Position numbers and translations under genes: made by a program. A stretch of DNA of 42,484 nucleotides, from contig JAQUNK010000010.1 in NCBI GenBank assembly GCA_028717645.1, positions 1 to 42,484 of the forward strand. The letters are read 5' to 3'. The notes under the pieces were generated by a model. The model was not told the origin of the DNA. It worked only from the letters and a program-made list of their open reading frames with translations, and did no database searches. Below are positions 1 to 9,410 of this stretch, piece by piece. Every line of letters begins with the position of its first letter. Position 1 is the stretch's first letter. Source of the DNA: Candidatus Omnitrophota bacterium. GTDB lineage: Bacteria; Omnitrophota; Gorgyraeia; Gygaellales; JAMWDD01.

Positions 1-500
1 GTATCTTTATCGAAACTATAGGCGTCTTTCATCACAAATTCACACGCCCTTACTACACCAAAGCGCGGGCGGATCTCATCGCGGAATTTTGTCTGGATCT
101 GATAAAGTACCAGGGGTAGCTGCCGATAAGAAGAGACGTTATCCTTGACAAGCTCGGTAATCACCTCTTCGTGCGTGGGGCCGAGCGAAATTTTTCTGTT
201 CCTGCGGTCAGTAAACCTGACCATTACTTCCCCCATCAGCTCATCGCGGCCGGTTTTTTTCCATAATTCCAGGGGCTGTAAAGCCGGCAAAAGCAATTCC
301 TGGGCACCGGTAGCATTCATCTCCTGCCGGATGATCTCTTCGATGTTATTCAACACCTTAAGGCCCAAGGGTAGATAAGTATAAACACCGGCCATAAGCA
401 TGCGCACTAATCCAGCCCGCAGCATCAGCTGGTTGCTGACCGATTCTGCGCCTTCAGGCACTTCTTTTAATGTCGGGATAAAACTTTTTGACCAGAACAT
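1..500 (-). CDS. proS: Prolyl-tRNA synthetase, N-terminal part (gene runs off the left edge)
   Basis: Own translation of the minus strand from ATG at 500: [76 protein letters not shown]...[60 protein letters not shown]; class II ProRS motifs. Confidence 0.92.
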   Translation of the reverse strand, partial: MFWSKSFIPTLKEVPEGAESVSNQLMLRAGLVRMLMAGVYTYLPLGLKVLNNIEEIIRQEMNATGAQELLLPALQPLELWKKTGRDELMGEVMVRFTDRRNRKISLGPTHEEVITELVKDNVSSYRQLPLVLYQIQTKFRDEIRPRFGVVRACEFVMKDAYSFDKD

Positions 501-501
501 A

Positions 502-1569
502 TTACTCCTTCATCTCTTTTAATAGGGTGTTGATACAATTCGCGGCGGAAACTTTATACAAAGGTTTACCTTTTTTAAAAAATACGCCGTTGCCCATTTT
601 TTCAAAGGCAATGCCGATATCCGCCTGCCTTGCTTCTCCGGGCCCATTGACCGCACAACCCATGATCGCAACCTTAGTGGTATGCTTCGACAACCGGTGG
701 CCGCCGTTCGACAAACTATGTTCTAGATCTTTGACTATCTTTGCCAGGTCTACCGCGCAGCGTCCGCACGTCGGGCAACTGATGATCCGCGGGCCGAAAT
801 TACGCAGGCCCAGAGACTCCAATATATATTTGGCGACCTTTACCTCTTCTTGCGGCTGGGCAGTAAGTGAAACGCGAATAGTATCGCCGATACCTTCTGA
901 AAGCAGAATCCCCAGGGCAATGCTTGAGCTTATCGCGCCCTGAGCGGGCAAACCCGTAGCGGTAAGCCCCAGATGCAGAGGATAATTACAAAGGCTGCTT
1001 ATTTTGCGATACGCCTCTACGGTGTCAGAAATATCCGCTCCTTTTAAGGAGATAACCATGTTCTTAAAACCCAGGCCCTCAATTGTCTTTACATAGTCTA
1101 ACGCACTTTTTACCATATCCTTAACCAGGGTGGATCTGGCTGTTTTCTTTACCGAGCCGGAATTGACCCCTACCCTGATGGGGATACCTCGAGCCTTGGC
1201 ACAACTGATAATTGCTTTTAATTCTTTCCGGTCGCGGATATTGCCCGGGTTAAGCCTTATTTTATCTATCCCATTTTCTATTGCTGCAATTGCCAATCGC
1301 CAGTCAAAATGAATATCTGCGACTAAGGGGACCTTTGTCCCTTTTTTTATTTCTTTTATCGCCGCTGCCGACTGTATATCGTTTACCGCAAGCCTGACGA
1401 TATCGCACCCTGCCTCTTCCAGGCACCTGATCTGATCTAAAGTAGCCCGGACGTCGGAAGTGCGGGTCTTGGTCATTGATTGTATGGCGATAGGATTATC
1501 GCCGCCGATGGACACCCTGCCTATTCTTACGACCCTTGTTTTTCTTCTTTTCATTATTTTACGAACCAT
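502..1569 (-). CDS. ispG: 4-hydroxy-3-methylbut-2-en-1-yl diphosphate synthase
   Basis: 355 aa; [16 protein letters not shown]-terminus, ISCPTCGRC and [11 protein letters not shown] Fe-S motifs typical of IspG. Confidence 0.94.
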   Translation of the reverse strand: MVRKIMKRRKTRVVRIGRVSIGGDNPIAIQSMTKTRTSDVRATLDQIRCLEEAGCDIVRLAVNDIQSAAAIKEIKKGTKVPLVADIHFDWRLAIAAIENGIDKIRLNPGNIRDRKELKAIISCAKARGIPIRVGVNSGSVKKTARSTLVKDMVKSALDYVKTIEGLGFKNMVISLKGADISDTVEAYRKISSLCNYPLHLGLTATGLPAQGAISSSIALGILLSEGIGDTIRVSLTAQPQEEVKVAKYILESLGLRNFGPRIISCPTCGRCAVDLAKIVKDLEHSLSNGGHRLSKHTTKVAIMGCAVNGPGEARQADIGIAFEKMGNGVFFKKGKPLYKVSAANCINTLLKEMKE

Positions 1570-2639
1570 TTGCCTATCTTGTCCAATACTCCGAATCTTA
1601 CCAGGTCATTGTAGAATACCAATATCCCGACGAGAATAATAAAAGTAAGGCCTACCCTGCTCCAGATCTCGTCAAATTTCTTGATAAAATCCCTGCCCTT
1701 TATTTTTTCTATGGCCAAAAGCACGATGTGGCCGCCGTCTAAGATCGGTAACGGCAGGATATTGAATATACTTAAACTTAGACTCAATACCGCCATCACA
1801 TGCAAGATCGCCGAGATGCCCATCTTGATTGCGCCCTTGGCAAGGAAGAAGATCCCCACCGGTCCGGTGACGGATTCTTTTAAAGACAGTTTGCGCAATA
1901 TCAACCAGACAATGCCCTTTAAGGTAATATAAGTCATCTCTATGGTCTTCTGCGCGGATAAGAAAAGTGAGTTGATGAATCCGTGCCTGACCTTGATCAT
2001 ATCGCCTGCGGGCGTTATGCCGATAAGGCCGATGGACTGCTTCTCGCCCCAAACCGTAGTAATTTCTTTTTTCTGGACCGGCACATCTATTTTTATATTT
2101 TCATTTCCGCGCAGGACCGAAAGCGCGACCGTCTCGCCACCCTTGGCCTGTATGATCTTCTGCAGGTCGTCCCAATAAAATATTTTTTCATTATTTATCG
2201 CCAGGATCTTATCGCCTGTTTTTATCCCGGCACTTTGCGCGGGCATATCTTTTAAAAGTTCTCCGACCCGGGGGGTCAACATGGGAAAACCCAGGTAAAA
2301 AACCAGCCAAAGGCAAACAAACCCCAGGAGATAATTGAAACCTGATCCGGCAACCAGTATCTTGGCGCGCTGTTTTGGGCTCTGCGCCAGGTACTCCCAG
2401 GGTTTACCCTGGTATTCTGCCCAAGTATCCCCGGCCAATTTTACATATCCGCCTAAAGGAAATAAACGCAAGGTATATTCCGTATCCTTATGTTTTAAGC
2501 CGAATAATTTCGGCCCGAACCCCAGAGAAAATACCTCTACCCTCACCCCCACTCTTTTGGCCAGGATGAAATGGCCCAGTTCGTGGATCACGATAAGGAT
2601 GCTTAAAATGACCATAAAAATCAATAAAGAGATCAGCAT
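1554..2639 (-). CDS. rseP: RIP metalloprotease, site-2 protease family
   Basis: 361 aa; HELGHF zinc motif, PDZ-like middle, NILPLPILDGGH motif. Confidence 0.93.
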   Translation of the reverse strand: MLISLLIFMVILSILIVIHELGHFILAKRVGVRVEVFSLGFGPKLFGLKHKDTEYTLRLFPLGGYVKLAGDTWAEYQGKPWEYLAQSPKQRAKILVAGSGFNYLLGFVCLWLVFYLGFPMLTPRVGELLKDMPAQSAGIKTGDKILAINNEKIFYWDDLQKIIQAKGGETVALSVLRGNENIKIDVPVQKKEITTVWGEKQSIGLIGITPAGDMIKVRHGFINSLFLSAQKTIEMTYITLKGIVWLILRKLSLKESVTGPVGIFFLAKGAIKMGISAILHVMAVLSLSLSIFNILPLPILDGGHIVLLAIEKIKGRDFIKKFDEIWSRVGLTFIILVGILVFYNDLVRFGVLDKIGKWFVK

Positions 2640-2643
2640 AGGA

Positions 2644-3792
2644 TCAATTATTTATCAGGCTCATTGCCTGAGCCCTGGCTTCTTGATCGGCCCTTAAGAT
2701 ATCTTCGAGGCCGGGGTCAGTTATATTATTTATCCGGTTTAAAACTTTTTCGATGGTCCGCGGGATAGAAACAAAATCTATTTTTTTGTTTAAAAATGCG
2801 TCCACTGCTACTTCATCCGCAGCGTTCAAGGCACAAGGCGCAGTTCCCGCATCCTTTGCTGCCTGATAAGCCAGGCGTAGGCAAGGGAACCTCTTTTCAT
2901 CCGGCTTGGCAAAACTTAAATTATTGAACTTTAAGAAATCTACACCGGGCAGCCCGTTAGAAAGCCTCTTGGGATAACTCATGGCGTACTGAATAGGTAT
3001 ACGCATGTCCGCGTAAGCCAGCTGTGCGAGTATGGAGCGATCCACAAATTCTACCATCGAATGAATGACTACCTCCGGATGGATGAGTATCTCTATTTTA
3101 TCAGCACCTATGGAAAATAAATGTACTGCCTCGATCACCTCAAGGCCTTTGTTCATCAGGGTCGCTGAATCTACGGTAATTTTTTTGCCCATTTTCCAAC
3201 AGGGATGTTTTAAGACGTCTGCCGGCCGGATCTTCTTAAAATCACGCATTTTTACGTCTCTTAACGGCCCGCCCGAGGCAGTAAGATAAATTTTTCTTAA
3301 ATAATTTTTATTATTCGCCTCCAGGCACTGCCAGATGGCGGATTGTTCGCTGTCTACCGGTAAGATCTTTGCCCGGCATTGCCTTGCTTTACGCATAATA
3401 ATTTCACCTGCCATGACCAGCGCCTCTTTATTCGCCAGGGCAATGTCTTTGCCTTTTTCAACCGCCCTTATTAATGGCAATAACGCTGCGGCTCCACTGA
3501 TAGCCATAACTATTAGATCTATGTCCTCGTTCTGGGCCAGCGCATTCAATCCGCCGGTCCCTGCCAATACCTTTATTTTTCTGCCGAATTTTTTTTCTAT
3601 TGTCCGGGCTCCCTCTTTATCCACAACAGAAACAACCTTAGGATGAAAACGCTCTATTTGCTGAATAAGCGTTCCGGTATCGGAATATGCGGACAGGCCG
3701 ACCAGGGAAAACTCTCCAGGAAAGTTCTTGAGCACTTCCAAAGTATTCCTGCCGATCGAACCAGTAGAGCCCAAGATAGCTATTCTTTTCAT
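2644..3792 (-). CDS. dxr: 1-deoxy-D-xylulose-5-phosphate reductoisomerase
   Basis: 382 aa; ILGSTGSIGRNTLEV, ALANKEALVMAGE, LTASGGPL, HPCWKMGKKITVDSATLMNKGLEVIEA motifs. Confidence 0.96.
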   Translation of the reverse strand: MKRIAILGSTGSIGRNTLEVLKNFPGEFSLVGLSAYSDTGTLIQQIERFHPKVVSVVDKEGARTIEKKFGRKIKVLAGTGGLNALAQNEDIDLIVMAISGAAALLPLIRAVEKGKDIALANKEALVMAGEIIMRKARQCRAKILPVDSEQSAIWQCLEANNKNYLRKIYLTASGGPLRDVKMRDFKKIRPADVLKHPCWKMGKKITVDSATLMNKGLEVIEAVHLFSIGADKIEILIHPEVVIHSMVEFVDRSILAQLAYADMRIPIQYAMSYPKRLSNGLPGVDFLKFNNLSFAKPDEKRFPCLRLAYQAAKDAGTAPCALNAADEVAVDAFLNKKIDFVSIPRTIEKVLNRINNITDPGLEDILRADQEARAQAMSLINN

Positions 3793-4589
3793 AAAATTTT
3801 AACCACCATGTATATGTAAAATACCGGAGCAGTAAATAAAAGGCTGTCGATAATATCCAGGACTCCGCCCATTCCCGGGAAAAGCCCGGATGAATCTTTT
3901 ACTTCGCAGTCGCGTTTAAAGAGTGACTCTGAGAGGTCGCCCAATTGGCCGATCAAACCGATAAATGCCCCCAGAAGTACCAGATGCAGCAAAGAAAAAT
4001 TAAGGAATTTCCAGCTGAGCAAAGCGCCGCATACGCTGAAAAAGAGACCGCCAAAAGCACCCTCAACGGTTTTATTCGGCGAAATACGCGGTATCAAAGG
4101 GGTCTTACCGAATTTGCTGCCCACAACATACGCGCCGATATCGCCCATCTTGGTCATCAATAAAAGTGCAGCCAACAGGCCCATGCCTTGCGGGAGGATC
4201 ATTATCTTGATGATAAAACTAAAGAACCAGGTTATATATAATATGCCGAACATGGTCACGGCTATATCGATGACCGAACCGTGATTCTGCCGGCGGGCAA
4301 ACTGCAGTACAATCAGGGCGACGAGAGCAATAACTATAAAAAGAAGTTCCCAATTCTTGGTAAGTTCGAATTTAAATAAAGTCGACACCGGTATGGCAAT
4401 GCCGATCACTGTACCGAACCATTTATATATCTGCACACCCTTCTTTTCCACCATCTTGAAATATTCCTGCAGGCCCAATACGCTCAAAACGATAACTACG
4501 ATGCCGCTGGCCCAATAGTTCATTAATGCCGCCGCCACACCTAGGCTCACTAAAGTCGCGCTCACAACTCTTTTGGCTATTTTATTCAT
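3789..4589 (-). CDS. cdsA: Phosphatidate cytidylyltransferase
   Basis: 266 aa multi-TM; C-terminal ISPNKTVEGAFGG...LGDLSESLFKRDCEVKDSSGLFPGMGGVLDIIDSLLF CdsA signature. Confidence 0.93.
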   Translation of the reverse strand: MNKIAKRVVSATLVSLGVAAALMNYWASGIVVIVLSVLGLQEYFKMVEKKGVQIYKWFGTVIGIAIPVSTLFKFELTKNWELLFIVIALVALIVLQFARRQNHGSVIDIAVTMFGILYITWFFSFIIKIMILPQGMGLLAALLLMTKMGDIGAYVVGSKFGKTPLIPRISPNKTVEGAFGGLFFSVCGALLSWKFLNFSLLHLVLLGAFIGLIGQLGDLSESLFKRDCEVKDSSGLFPGMGGVLDIIDSLLFTAPVFYIYMVVKIL

Positions 4590-4595
4590 CTTTCT

Positions 4596-5297
4596 TTAGG
4601 CTAAAGCGCCAAAGCGCCTCTCTCTTTTTTGATATTCTAAAATCGCTTTTTTAAATTCTTCTTCCCTGAACTCCGGCCAATTCTTTCTTGCAAAATATAA
4701 TTCCGCATAAGAAATCTGCCAAAGGAGAAAATTGCTGATGCGCTGCTCTCCGCTGGTACGGATCAACAGATCCGGATCAGGCAACCCATCAGTATATAAA
4801 AAACGGGGAAAACTATTTTCGTCTAAATCCTTAGGATCTATTCCGCTGGCCATGATTTTTTTTACAGCATCAATTATTTCCTGCCGGGAACCATAATTAA
4901 GGGCCAGGCACAATGTCAAACCGGTATTGGCCTTTGTTTCTTCGACGCTTTGCCTGAGCCTATTCAGCAATTTAACTGGCAAAGGCTCGTCTCTGCCGAT
5001 AACCTTCAGGCGGATATTGCCTTTCATCAACTCCTTGATGTTATTTTTCAAAAAATTGTCCAGGGAGTTCATCAACATATCTATTTCTCTCTTCGGGCGC
5101 TGCCAATTCTCCGAAGAAAACGCAAAAAGGGTCAGCACCTTAATACCCATCCGGGATGCGGTCTTAATGGTTTCCTGCGCCCGCTTAATGCCCTCGCGGT
5201 GGCCGGCGATCCTGGGCAGGCCGCGTTTTTTGGCCCAGCGTCCGTTGCCATCCATAATTATCGCCACATGCCTAGGCATATTAGTCGTATCCACCAT
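4596..5297 (-). CDS. uppS: Isoprenyl (undecaprenyl) diphosphate synthase
   Basis: 233 aa; HVAIIMDGNGRWAKKRGLPRIAGHREG, FAFSSENWQRP, DLLIRTSGEQRISNFLLWQISYAELYF. Confidence 0.96.
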   Translation of the reverse strand: MVDTTNMPRHVAIIMDGNGRWAKKRGLPRIAGHREGIKRAQETIKTASRMGIKVLTLFAFSSENWQRPKREIDMLMNSLDNFLKNNIKELMKGNIRLKVIGRDEPLPVKLLNRLRQSVEETKANTGLTLCLALNYGSRQEIIDAVKKIMASGIDPKDLDENSFPRFLYTDGLPDPDLLIRTSGEQRISNFLLWQISYAELYFARKNWPEFREEEFKKAILEYQKRERRFGALA

Positions 5298-5380
5298 ATA
5301 AGCGTAAAGTGTAAAACTAAAAACTCAAAATGCGGCCCTGAATTTACCGAAGGACCACGCCTTGCGTTTTAAGTCTTTCG

Positions 5381-6976
5381 TTATTGATGCACCCTGTAAT
5401 CTATGTCCGGGAATATATTGTCTTTATATTCTATGTCGGCGAGCCAACCTTCGTCTATAGAAAAGGATTTTATATCCGAATACAAACGCTGGAACCTTAA
5501 GATGTGTTCCTTTGTGCGTTGTATCGCGTAACTGACGTGCGTGCCGGTGGCAATAATAAACGCCCAATCAGAACTCTGGGCCAAAAGCAGCTCTCGTAAT
5601 GCCTGGTCCAGCGCTCTCCTGAGCGTTCCGTTTTGTACATCCGGGAATAGTTTCACCAATTCCGTCATTTGAGCGGACGCATGATGAAGGTGGCGGTATA
5701 TCCAGTCGTTAGAACCTTGCAGCCAAACTTCACTGTAACCTTTCCACCCCCAGCTTGACATCGAAGGCGTAATCACCTGATTGCGCGGATTTTGTTCCAG
5801 GTACTCCGAAGGAGTGATCATGCGGATCATATCCTGGTCAAAAGCCAGCTTCCTGATCAGTATATCCAGCCACATAACTCCTTCATACCACCAATGGCCG
5901 TATAATTCCGCGTCATACGGAGAAATGATCAAAGGTTTTTTCCCGAGGGCATCGTATAAAAATTCAACCTGGCGATGGCGGTTGAACATAAAGTTTCCCG
6001 CGTGGTCCGCGGCCTTGTTCCTGGCCATCTCGGGCACATAAGGATGTTTTTCATTGGTCGTGCCGGTAATACGATAATATTTGATGCCGGTGCTTATCCT
6101 TATGCCGTCGGGGTGGATATACGGCTTTATATATTCGTAGTCCAGGTCAAAGCCGATATCGCGGTAAAATTCCCGGTAACAATAGTCGCCCGGATATCCT
6201 TCTATCGATGACCAGACCTGTTTTGATGATTCCAGGTCCCTGCCAAAGCATGCCACGCCGGATTTACAATAGACCGGTGCAAAAACTCCGTATTTCGGGC
6301 GGGGAACGCCATGCAGGACGCCGTGCGCATCGGTAAAGAAATATTTTATGCCTGTTTCTTTCAATATTTCGTCGTCGCCGGGATTATACCCGCACTCCGG
6401 CAGCCAGATACCGCGCGGCCTCCTGCCAAATGTCTTTTCATAATGGTTGGCCGCGGTCCTTACCTGGGCCTTGACTGAACTCTTGGCCGCATCCATTAAA
6501 GGAAAATAACCGTGTGTCGCCCCGCAGGTAATGATCTCCAGTTTCCCCTGGTCTTGAAAACTCTTAAAGGCCCTGGTCAGATCGCGGTTATATTTTTCAA
6601 AGGTGTTCCTGGCCTGATAAAAATTATTCAGATACATATGCGCCAGGCTGTTAAATTCCGGCTGCCAGCGCGTCCTATCCACTTCTTTATGCGCCAATTC
6701 GATAAGCTTATTTATATGGCTCAGGTAGCGGCCCTGAAGAAGCTGATCCTGCAGCATAGAGATCAGGGTAGGCGTAAGGGACATGGTGATGCGGAAATCT
6801 ACATTTTCCGCGCACAATCTTTCGAAAACGTTGATCAGCGGGATATACGTTTCGGTAATTGCCTCATACAACCAGTCTTCTTCTAAGAAATCTTCGTGTT
6901 CAGGATGCCTGACAAACGGCAAGTGGCTGTGCAAAACTATACACAAATATCCTTTTTCCATTTTTAATGAGCGCAT
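5381..6976 (-). CDS. GH57-family glycoside hydrolase / 1,4-alpha-glucan branching enzyme-like (DUF1957 C-terminus)
   Basis: MEKGYLCIVLHSHLPFVRHPEHEDFLEEDWLYEAITETYIPLI N-terminus; RGIWLPECGYNPG; SPYDAELYGHWWYEG. Start may be the internal Met at about 6961 (MEKGYLC). Confidence 0.87.
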   Translation of the reverse strand: MRSLKMEKGYLCIVLHSHLPFVRHPEHEDFLEEDWLYEAITETYIPLINVFERLCAENVDFRITMSLTPTLISMLQDQLLQGRYLSHINKLIELAHKEVDRTRWQPEFNSLAHMYLNNFYQARNTFEKYNRDLTRAFKSFQDQGKLEIITCGATHGYFPLMDAAKSSVKAQVRTAANHYEKTFGRRPRGIWLPECGYNPGDDEILKETGIKYFFTDAHGVLHGVPRPKYGVFAPVYCKSGVACFGRDLESSKQVWSSIEGYPGDYCYREFYRDIGFDLDYEYIKPYIHPDGIRISTGIKYYRITGTTNEKHPYVPEMARNKAADHAGNFMFNRHRQVEFLYDALGKKPLIISPYDAELYGHWWYEGVMWLDILIRKLAFDQDMIRMITPSEYLEQNPRNQVITPSMSSWGWKGYSEVWLQGSNDWIYRHLHHASAQMTELVKLFPDVQNGTLRRALDQALRELLLAQSSDWAFIIATGTHVSYAIQRTKEHILRFQRLYSDIKSFSIDEGWLADIEYKDNIFPDIDYRVHQ

Positions 6977-7100
6977 AATCCCGAAACTTCGGGATTATTT
7001 GCGCGAATTTAATCCCGCCTTTTGGGCAGGCCAATTGTTTATCAAACCGCCAAAAAGGCGGGATAAGTTCGTCCCAACGTAACGTCGGGACTTACTTATT
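6971..7100. repeat. Cluster of three intergenic inverted repeats (REP-like / terminator-like hairpins)
   Basis: GCGC-ATAATCCCGA-aact-TCGGGATTAT-tt-GCGC (6971-7004); ATCCCGCCTTTT...AAAAGGCGGGAT (about 7011-7063); GTCCCaACG-taa-CGTcGGGAC (about 7073-7093). Confidence 0.65.
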
Positions 7101-8082
7101 TTGTTTCCTTACTTACGATGGGCGTGATCGTTCTTTTCTCTACCTTGTCGCCGGAGACCGCCTCTACCGGGATAACCTGTTTCCCGTCAGGTAGGGTAAA
7201 ACGCAAAGAAAATGTCCCGTCGCTACGCAATTGAATGGGTTTACCCTGGACACTTAATTGTGCATCCGGTTCCGTGGCGCCGTAAACTATCAGTTCCGTA
7301 TTGACCACCAGCCAAAAACCACGTTTCTGTGCTTTTTTCACCGGGCTAAAACCGGGCGAAGATACGCCACCCGAGGCGAATTCGCGCTTTAACCTTTCCT
7401 GCCAAAGTTTTTTTATACCTACCGGAGAGCTGCCCGTACCCACTCCCATGCCGTAGAGCCTGGCGAAAAGATCATCGGGGATCATCCATTCTTCGTCCGT
7501 CTGCCAAGACGGCCCGTCCAAAGGAGTAGTGACCACGTTAGAGCGCGCCACGGTGATAAACCTGCCGTCGGATAATTTAAACCCAAAATCCACGCACCAT
7601 GACCTGCCTGGTGCCTGGGTATCGATATACCAGTTATTTACGTCATGCACGACTTCTATGTCGAAAAAACGGTTGGCATTCGTGCCGTCAAAAATAATAA
7701 AGCTTACGTCGTATACGCGTAGCGTCCTCTTAGCATTGTGGAAAGCATCTCCTAATTCATTCCTTAGCCTACCCAATGTCGAAGGAGTCACTTCCCAATA
7801 TGCATGTAGCCACCAGGGGTCACGCACCTGAATGACGATTTCATCCATACCGTAACCAGAGGGCAATTCCCAGGAAGAAACAACAGGGGGCCTGGCAGCA
7901 GGTTGCATCTGCGGTCCGGTGTAGAACTTTGCCTCTTCGACGGCAATAGCAGCATCCTGCCTTTTGGGTTCTACGCGCAGTTTTTGCCTTGTAATACGTT
8001 TTTTAGATTTTACAACTCTCGACTGACGCGAGGTTTTTTTAGGAGTTTTTATTTTATTTTTTATTTTATCTAATAATCCCAT
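7096..8082 (-). CDS. DUF4912 domain-containing protein
   Basis: 328 aa; basic N-terminus, then DEIVIQVRDPWWLHAYWEVTPSTLGRLRNELGDAFHNAKRTLRVYDVSFI typical of DUF4912; next to GH57. Confidence 0.75.
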   Translation of the reverse strand: MGLLDKIKNKIKTPKKTSRQSRVVKSKKRITRQKLRVEPKRQDAAIAVEEAKFYTGPQMQPAARPPVVSSWELPSGYGMDEIVIQVRDPWWLHAYWEVTPSTLGRLRNELGDAFHNAKRTLRVYDVSFIIFDGTNANRFFDIEVVHDVNNWYIDTQAPGRSWCVDFGFKLSDGRFITVARSNVVTTPLDGPSWQTDEEWMIPDDLFARLYGMGVGTGSSPVGIKKLWQERLKREFASGGVSSPGFSPVKKAQKRGFWLVVNTELIVYGATEPDAQLSVQGKPIQLRSDGTFSLRFTLPDGKQVIPVEAVSGDKVEKRTITPIVSKETK

Positions 8083-8111
8083 ACGCCACCTCCCTTAAGA
8101 ACATGCAGAAC

Positions 8112-8136
8112 AAAAAAGGGGATACTCTCCCCTTTT
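8112..8136 (-). terminator. Intrinsic terminator of the OmpA/coiled-coil transcription unit
   Basis: AAAAGGGGA-tactc-TCCCCTTTT hairpin; minus strand continues into TTTTTTG. Confidence 0.7.
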
Positions 8137-8187
8137 CGTAAAAACATCGTTTCTGCGTCTGGCCTATCGCATTATCCTTACCGGTTT

Positions 8188-8553
8188 TTAGAAATTCTTC
8201 TGCTTCTTATTTTTTACCAGTGCTTCTTTTAAATCTTCTTCAAGCGTATCTTTTAGCTTAGTGGTCTTTTCCAGTTCGTCCCTCGTTTCATTAAGTATCT
8301 TCTTAGTTTCCTGATGCGTAGCCTTCTCTTCTTCCAGCGCGCGCTGCACGGCCTTGGTGTTCTCCTGGGCCTTAGCTAATAGCTTATTGAATTCCGCCTC
8401 TTTTGCTTCCAAATCGAAACGCAAATTCATTTCGCTACGCAATGCCTGCTTATTTTTATACACCTGCCTGCCCAGGCTAAGGGTCGCGATAACAAATATC
8501 AGATTTGATATTACTAATATCAGAATAAATTGGTTCTTATTAAAATCTTCCAT
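8188..8553 (-). CDS. Membrane-anchored coiled-coil hypothetical protein
   Basis: 121 aa; one N-terminal TM (FILILVISNLIFVIATLSLG), then charged coiled coil. Confidence 0.6.
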   Translation of the reverse strand: MEDFNKNQFILILVISNLIFVIATLSLGRQVYKNKQALRSEMNLRFDLEAKEAEFNKLLAKAQENTKAVQRALEEEKATHQETKKILNETRDELEKTTKLKDTLEEDLKEALVKNKKQKNF

Positions 8554-8562
8554 AGATATTAT

Positions 8563-9195
8563 TTATTTTAAATTTTCTGTTGGTTCTTTTAACGCGGGTG
8601 CCTCTTTTTGCTTTGTGATCGAAGGTAATATCACTATCTCTACGCGCCTGTTCAAACGCCTGCCTTCTTCGGTATCGTTTGCAGCAACCGGCTTATATTC
8701 TCCGTAACCAATGGCCGAGATCCTCTCCGGCGCAATACCTTGCTCGTCGACCAGATAATGCAATACACTTAAGGCCCGGGCAGTGGATAATTCCCAGTTG
8801 GATTTCCAGCCTGAATATTTTATCGGGACATTGTCGGTATGGCCTTCTATGCCGATATTGAATTGGGCAACGTTCTCTTTTAAAACCTTGGCCACTTTAT
8901 CCAAGGTAGGGTCTGCTTCGGTCCTGATCTTGGCCTTTCCCGAATCAAACAAAACATCGGCCACAAAAGTAATAACCAGGCCCTTTTCCATCATTTCCAG
9001 CCTTACATCTTTATTGCCTATCTCTTGCTTTAGTCTTTCTTCAAGCAGAGTTTTGGCATTTTCTAGCTCCTGAAGCTGCTTGGAAAGCTCATCAATCTTC
9101 TCTATATCAGAGCGTCTGCCTTTCTGGAAAATTATGGTACATCCGGCCAAGCTCAAGGCCAAAAAAGCCACTAAAATAAATTTTACTGTTTTCAT
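8563..9195 (-). CDS. OmpA/MotB-family peptidoglycan-binding lipoprotein
   Basis: Lipobox LSLAGC; coiled coil; OmpA-C motif IGIEGHTDNVPIKYSGWKSNWELSTARALSVLHYLVDEQGIAPERISAIGYGEYKPVA...RRVEIVI. Confidence 0.9.
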   Translation of the reverse strand: MKTVKFILVAFLALSLAGCTIIFQKGRRSDIEKIDELSKQLQELENAKTLLEERLKQEIGNKDVRLEMMEKGLVITFVADVLFDSGKAKIRTEADPTLDKVAKVLKENVAQFNIGIEGHTDNVPIKYSGWKSNWELSTARALSVLHYLVDEQGIAPERISAIGYGEYKPVAANDTEEGRRLNRRVEIVILPSITKQKEAPALKEPTENLK

Positions 9196-9315
9196 TATCA
9201 GCCTCCATAATTAAACCCGCATTTCTGGGATCAGGGAAACGGCACGATCTAAAAGATTCTTCGCTCAGGACTAATACTGGAGCAGAACGAATGTATCAAA
9301 TCTGACGTGTTTTTA

Positions 9316-9344
9316 ACTATAACATATTAAGAATTTTAAGTCAA
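9316..9344 (-). promoter_or_regulatory. Sigma70-like promoter for the OmpA-family unit
   Basis: Minus strand TTGACT-N17-TATAGT, about 120 nt upstream of the ATG at 9195. Confidence 0.5.
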
Positions 9345-9410
9345 GAAAAATCCTTAACTAGTTATGAATATTTGGGGTTGCGTAAAAAAGGCAGGTATCT
9401 TTATTGAGCG

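Noticed and set aside
145-378. Plus-strand ORF at the left end
   Set aside because: Antisense to proS, whose minus-strand translation is clearly coding.
1672-2052. 126 aa minus-strand ORF inside rseP
   Set aside because: Alternate-frame ORF within a well-supported RseP coding sequence; low-complexity basic composition.
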